This document shows positions 7,362 to 9,741 of a stretch of 9,741 nucleotides of DNA, one piece after another; position 1 is the stretch's first letter; each line of letters begins with the position of its first letter. The position numbers and the translations under genes are program-made. The DNA lies in the NCBI GenBank assembly GCA_003512875.1, contig DONZ01000092.1, positions 1-9,741 of the forward strand, in the 5' to 3' direction. Under the pieces are notes generated by a model, which was not told the origin of the DNA, searched no databases, and saw only the letters and a program-made list of their open reading frames with translations. Source of the stretch: Desulfovibrio sp. GTDB taxonomy: Bacteria > Desulfobacterota > Desulfovibrionia > Desulfovibrionales > Desulfovibrionaceae.

Positions 7362-8402
7362 ATGAAAAAGGGTATGGCTTTTATCGCGGTAATCGTTTTT
7401 TTACTTGCATTGAATTATGAAAAACTATTTTCACTTTTTGAAAAAAATGATGTCAATGTGTTGGCAAAAGTAAACGGGGAAGAGATAACCCTTGAAGAAG
7501 TTGAAATATTATATGATATGCGCAATGTGCATTTGAACACTCCGGCTCCCGATGTGGACAGGGTGCAACAGGAATATGCGGAAATTCTTTACAATAGGAT
7601 AAAGCAGGTTCTTGTTTCTCAGGAACTGGAAAAAAGAAATGTTGCGGTTACCGATGAGGAAGTCCTGCTATTGGAAAACAAAGTCAGGGAAAGTTATTTG
7701 GGAGTGCTTGATGAAAATCAGACTTTCGAAGAATATTTAAAAGAAAACGGCATCAATTATCATGAATGGCTCAAACAAATCAAATCACAGCTGGAAAGCG
7801 ACAAGCTGCATGCCCTGCTTATGAAAGAAATTCCGCTTGGTTCCGAAGAAACCCTGCGTTATGCCGAAAAAATCAAACAGGAACAAAAGAAAGATTTCGT
7901 CAAAATTCAATTCTTTTTATTGAAAGCAAATCAGGAACTTTTAAACGAAATTCAGCATGACACGACTTTTTCACGGGAGAATGTCGAAAAAAACGGTTTT
8001 TCCGATTTAGCGTTTATTGAACATTTTGAGGGAAAAGGCGCTCAGGTTTTTCAGTCTCTTTTTGACAGCGACAGTTTGCCGGAACAATACAAAACCGTTC
8101 TTGTTTCCATGGAACCGAACACATTTTCCCGTATTCTGCATGAGGACGGCAGTTGTTATGTTTTGTATCTGGAAGATAAGCAAAGTTTGAAGGAAGATGA
8201 TGCCGTTGACCTTTATCTGCTTGCGGAAGAAAGATTGTTGCAGGAAAAATTGCCGCAGGTTTTTGCCGATTGGCTTTCAAACGCCGTAAAAAATTCCGAT
8301 ATCCATTTGGCACGGTCTTTTGACCCCAATAAGTTAACAAAAAATGTGGATATTAATAATTTGTTGAAATTACAAGAAGTTTTAACGGAAACGGAAAATT
8401 AA
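7362..8402 (+). CDS. Membrane-anchored SurA/PpiD-like chaperone with degenerate parvulin domain
   Basis: Residues 4-18 form a hydrophobic stretch (GMAFIAVIVFLLALN) after MKK. No A-X-A cleavage site or lipobox Cys follows, so it is probably an uncleaved signal anchor with the rest in the periplasm. Residues 32-155 resemble the SurA N-terminal chaperone domain: VLAKVNGEEITLEEVE (33-48), a long helical stretch, and YLKENGINYHEWLKQIKSQL (125-144). Residues 178-275 follow a parvulin-like layout (KIQFFLL..., FQSLFDSDSLPEQYKTVLVS, SCYVLYLEDK) but lack the family's usual histidines, so isomerase activity is doubtful. A helical C-terminal tail follows. The start is backed by GGAG 5 nt upstream and lies 10 bp after mfd, so co-transcription is likely. 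Family membership is inferred from domain order and short motifs. It could equally be described as a SurA N-terminal-domain protein of unknown client. Confidence 0.75.
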   Translation: MKKGMAFIAVIVFLLALNYEKLFSLFEKNDVNVLAKVNGEEITLEEVEILYDMRNVHLNTPAPDVDRVQQEYAEILYNRIKQVLVSQELEKRNVAVTDEEVLLLENKVRESYLGVLDENQTFEEYLKENGINYHEWLKQIKSQLESDKLHALLMKEIPLGSEETLRYAEKIKQEQKKDFVKIQFFLLKANQELLNEIQHDTTFSRENVEKNGFSDLAFIEHFEGKGAQVFQSLFDSDSLPEQYKTVLVSMEPNTFSRILHEDGSCYVLYLEDKQSLKEDDAVDLYLLAEERLLQEKLPQVFADWLSNAVKNSDIHLARSFDPNKLTKNVDINNLLKLQEVLTETEN

Positions 8403-8413
8403 GCACTCAATGT

Positions 8414-8442
8414 TTGCTTATATTTAAAAAAAGGATTAGAAT
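8414..8442 (+). promoter_or_regulatory. Candidate internal promoter ahead of the second SurA-like gene
   Basis: TTGCTT (8414-8419), a 17-nt spacer, then TAGAAT (8437-8442), which differs from the consensus -10 at one position. The predicted start is near 8449, giving a short leader with the GAGG ribosome site. It lies in the only sizeable gap (65 bp) within the mfd-side gene run. The spacer is A-rich, so chance is possible. Confidence 0.35.
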
Positions 8443-8456
8443 AAAAAAAATTGTGT

Positions 8457-8470
8457 GAGGGCGTCCTTTG
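8457..8470 (+). promoter_or_regulatory. Ribosome binding site and TTG start of the second SurA-like gene
   Basis: GAGGG (8457-8461) precedes a TTG at 8468-8470, with 7 nt between GAGG and the TTG. An in-frame TGA at 8456-8458 rules out any further upstream start. The first in-frame ATG is codon 35, which would remove the whole signal peptide. The TTG is therefore the only sensible start. Confidence 0.75.
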
Positions 8471-9397
8471 AAAATAATCACAGTATTAATCGCTTTAGGT
8501 TTTTTATTTACTCCTGACTTGAGTTTGGCAAGTTCGAGAGCTTCAATCGTCGCCACTATAAACAGCGATATGATTACAGCTTTGCAGCTTGAAAAAAATG
8601 TTCGGTTGGCATTGCTCGCCAAAGGCGTTGACCCTAATAAAGTCAGTCCCGGCGAATTGAAAGATATTAAAAAATCCGTGTTGGACGATTTGGTTAAAGA
8701 ATCCATTCTGATACAGGAAGCAAAAAATCAAAATATTGATATCAGCGATAAAGATGTTGAAAAAGAAATTCAAAATTCCATCGATAAAGCCGGCATCTCA
8801 AAGGAAGCTTTTTATGCCGATTTGGCAAAACAAGGTTATGATGAAAAATTTTACAAGGATAAAGTTAAAAAATCATTATTGACGCAAACTCTCATAAACA
8901 GAAACGTGCTTCGTAAAATCATTGTGACCAATGATGAAATTTTGGAATTTTACCTTGCCAACGGCGGACAAATTACGGGAAAGGCGAATGTCGCACTGCT
9001 TGTTTATCCTAATGGCGAACAAATGGATATGCATTCTGAAAAATTGCTGGATAATCCCCGCAGGTTTGAAGATGTTGCAAAAGATATTTCCGTCGGGCCT
9101 TCTGCGGATAAAGGCGGCGTTTTAGGGGAAATGGCTGTTTCCGACCTTGCCGTGCCTGTGCAGTCCGCTATTCAGGGTTTGGATGCCGGTGAGGTTTCAA
9201 AGGTATTTTCTTTGAACGGCGCGTATGCGCAGGCGAAAGTGCTGTCCAAAACAACATCAAGCGATAATTTGGCTGAAATCATCGATCCCGCCGTTGTTGC
9301 GAAAATTCGTGACGGATTGCGCATGCAAAGGGTTGGAAATAAAATTGAAGAATATATAACGGGCTTGGAAAAAAAAGCTATTGTAACCATAAGATAG
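8468..9397 (+). CDS. Periplasmic SurA-like chaperone, parvulin-type domain without catalytic histidines
   Basis: A probable secreted folding factor for envelope proteins. Translation begins at TTG and gives a clear signal peptide: MK, hydrophobic ITVLIALGFLF, then SLA at 19-21, with likely cleavage before SSRAS. Residues 26-150 match the SurA N-terminal domain: SIVATINSDMITALQLEKN (26-44), LDDLVKESILIQEAKNQNI (72-90), then DISDKDVEKEI. Residues 172-262 match a parvulin domain: DKGGVLGEMAVSDLAVP (214-230) and AIQGLDAGEVSKVFSLNGAY (234-253) correspond to the GGDLGW...L.PGEVS...GYH pattern. The usual His near the first strand (ASHIL) is replaced within ANVALLV (173-179), and the later GYH His is replaced by AYAQ (252-255). 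It is therefore probably a chaperone without isomerase activity. At 309 residues it is shorter than E. coli SurA (about 430), with a single parvulin-like domain. A rodZ-like gene starts 9 bp after its stop. Confidence 0.85.
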   Translation: MKIITVLIALGFLFTPDLSLASSRASIVATINSDMITALQLEKNVRLALLAKGVDPNKVSPGELKDIKKSVLDDLVKESILIQEAKNQNIDISDKDVEKEIQNSIDKAGISKEAFYADLAKQGYDEKFYKDKVKKSLLTQTLINRNVLRKIIVTNDEILEFYLANGGQITGKANVALLVYPNGEQMDMHSEKLLDNPRRFEDVAKDISVGPSADKGGVLGEMAVSDLAVPVQSAIQGLDAGEVSKVFSLNGAYAQAKVLSKTTSSDNLAEIIDPAVVAKIRDGLRMQRVGNKIEEYITGLEKKAIVTIR

Positions 9398-9406
9398 GGC
9401 GGTATT

Positions 9407-9741
9407 ATGAATTTAATCGAACTTGGCACCATATTTCGTGAAAAACGCCAAAGTAAAAATTTAAGTATAGCTGATATATCAAAGGCGATTAAAATACCCC
9501 AGCAAAGTTTGATAGCTTTGGAACAAGGTGATTTGGGATTTATCGGTTATGAAACGTATTATAAGAATTTTTTGAAATGTTACGCTGTGTATTTAGGGTA
9601 TGATGTTGAAGAATATCAACAACTCATTAAAAATGTTGATGAATTTTCCGAGCAAATCGCACCTCCTAAAAGTTTGGAAGTCCAGCTTGCGGAAACGCAG
9701 CCGGAACTGGCAAAACCCCGGGGCAGAAAATTGGCTGTTCA
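9407..9741 (+). CDS. RodZ-like helix-turn-helix protein, N-terminal part only
   Basis: The 111 codons in view start MNLIELGTIFREKRQSKNLS and form an XRE/HTH_25-type domain (about 3-70). LSIADISKAIKIPQQSLIAL (19-38) is the helix-turn-helix, followed by LEQGDLGFIGYETYYKNFLK (38-57) and CYAVYLGYDVEEY (58-70). This matches the RodZ pattern, in which the sequence after the helix-turn-helix reads like EEGDF..LPG..Y.RGFLR.YA..LGLD and which in RodZ docks the cell-shape protein MreB instead of DNA. After about residue 75 the sequence turns polar and Pro/Gln-rich (about 85-108), as in the cytoplasmic linker of RodZ. The transmembrane and periplasmic parts would lie beyond the right edge. The ribosome site is weak (GGGCGG, about 4 nt before ATG). 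Spacing of 9 bp from the SurA-like gene suggests one operon. An ordinary XRE regulator remains possible. Confidence 0.75.
   Translation, partial: MNLIELGTIFREKRQSKNLSIADISKAIKIPQQSLIALEQGDLGFIGYETYYKNFLKCYAVYLGYDVEEYQQLIKNVDEFSEQIAPPKSLEVQLAETQPELAKPRGRKLAV

Noticed and set aside
9407..9741. XRE-type regulator of a toxin-antitoxin or defence system
   Set aside because: The sequence after the helix-turn-helix (EQGD...Y...FLK.YA..LGYD) follows the RodZ pattern, the protein continues into a polar linker, and the neighbours are housekeeping genes.
1..9741. Defence island, prophage, transposon or CRISPR content
   Set aside because: Every long non-overlapping reading frame is accounted for by core metabolic, repair or envelope genes. 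I see no direct-repeat arrays, terminal inverted repeats or recombinase motifs.

Overview
The window reads as ordinary core chromosome of a Gram-negative anaerobe, most likely a member of the Desulfovibrionales (Desulfobacterota). The reasons are a glycine decarboxylase split into two subunits, periplasmic SurA-type chaperones (which imply an outer membrane), and the wording of the GcvPA and Mfd proteins, which resembles what I remember of Desulfovibrio homologues. The lineage is an inference from memory and not a database result. I see no insertion sequence, phage gene, CRISPR array, tRNA or rRNA.

There are two divergent transcription units. The left one (1-3699, minus strand) is a glycine cleavage operon in the order gcvT, gcvH, gcvPA, gcvPB. 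gcvPB runs off the left edge just after its PLP-binding lysine. Together these genes encode the T, H and two-part P proteins that decarboxylate glycine, carry the aminomethyl group on lipoyl-H, and pass the one-carbon unit to tetrahydrofolate. The L protein (dihydrolipoyl dehydrogenase) is not in view. A strong hairpin with a T-run lies between gcvH and gcvPA and looks like an intrinsic terminator inside the operon.

An AT-rich 163-bp divergent spacer (3700-3862) holds plausible sigma70-type promoters for both directions and two small adjoining dyads. It has no recognisable glycine riboswitch.

The right unit (3863-9741, plus strand) is mfd (transcription-repair coupling factor), then two consecutive genes for SurA-like extracytoplasmic chaperones, then the start of a RodZ-like helix-turn-helix gene that is cut by the right edge. 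Spacings of 10, 65 and 9 bp suggest co-transcription, with a possible extra promoter before the second chaperone gene. Both chaperones look like SurA/PpiD relatives whose parvulin domain has lost its usual histidines. One appears membrane-anchored and the other has a cleavable signal peptide, so they could form an envelope protein-folding pair.

I found no clearly new system. The most interesting points are the intra-operon terminator, the pair of catalytically degenerate SurA-like proteins between mfd and a rodZ-like gene, and unusual residues in GcvH and GcvPA.
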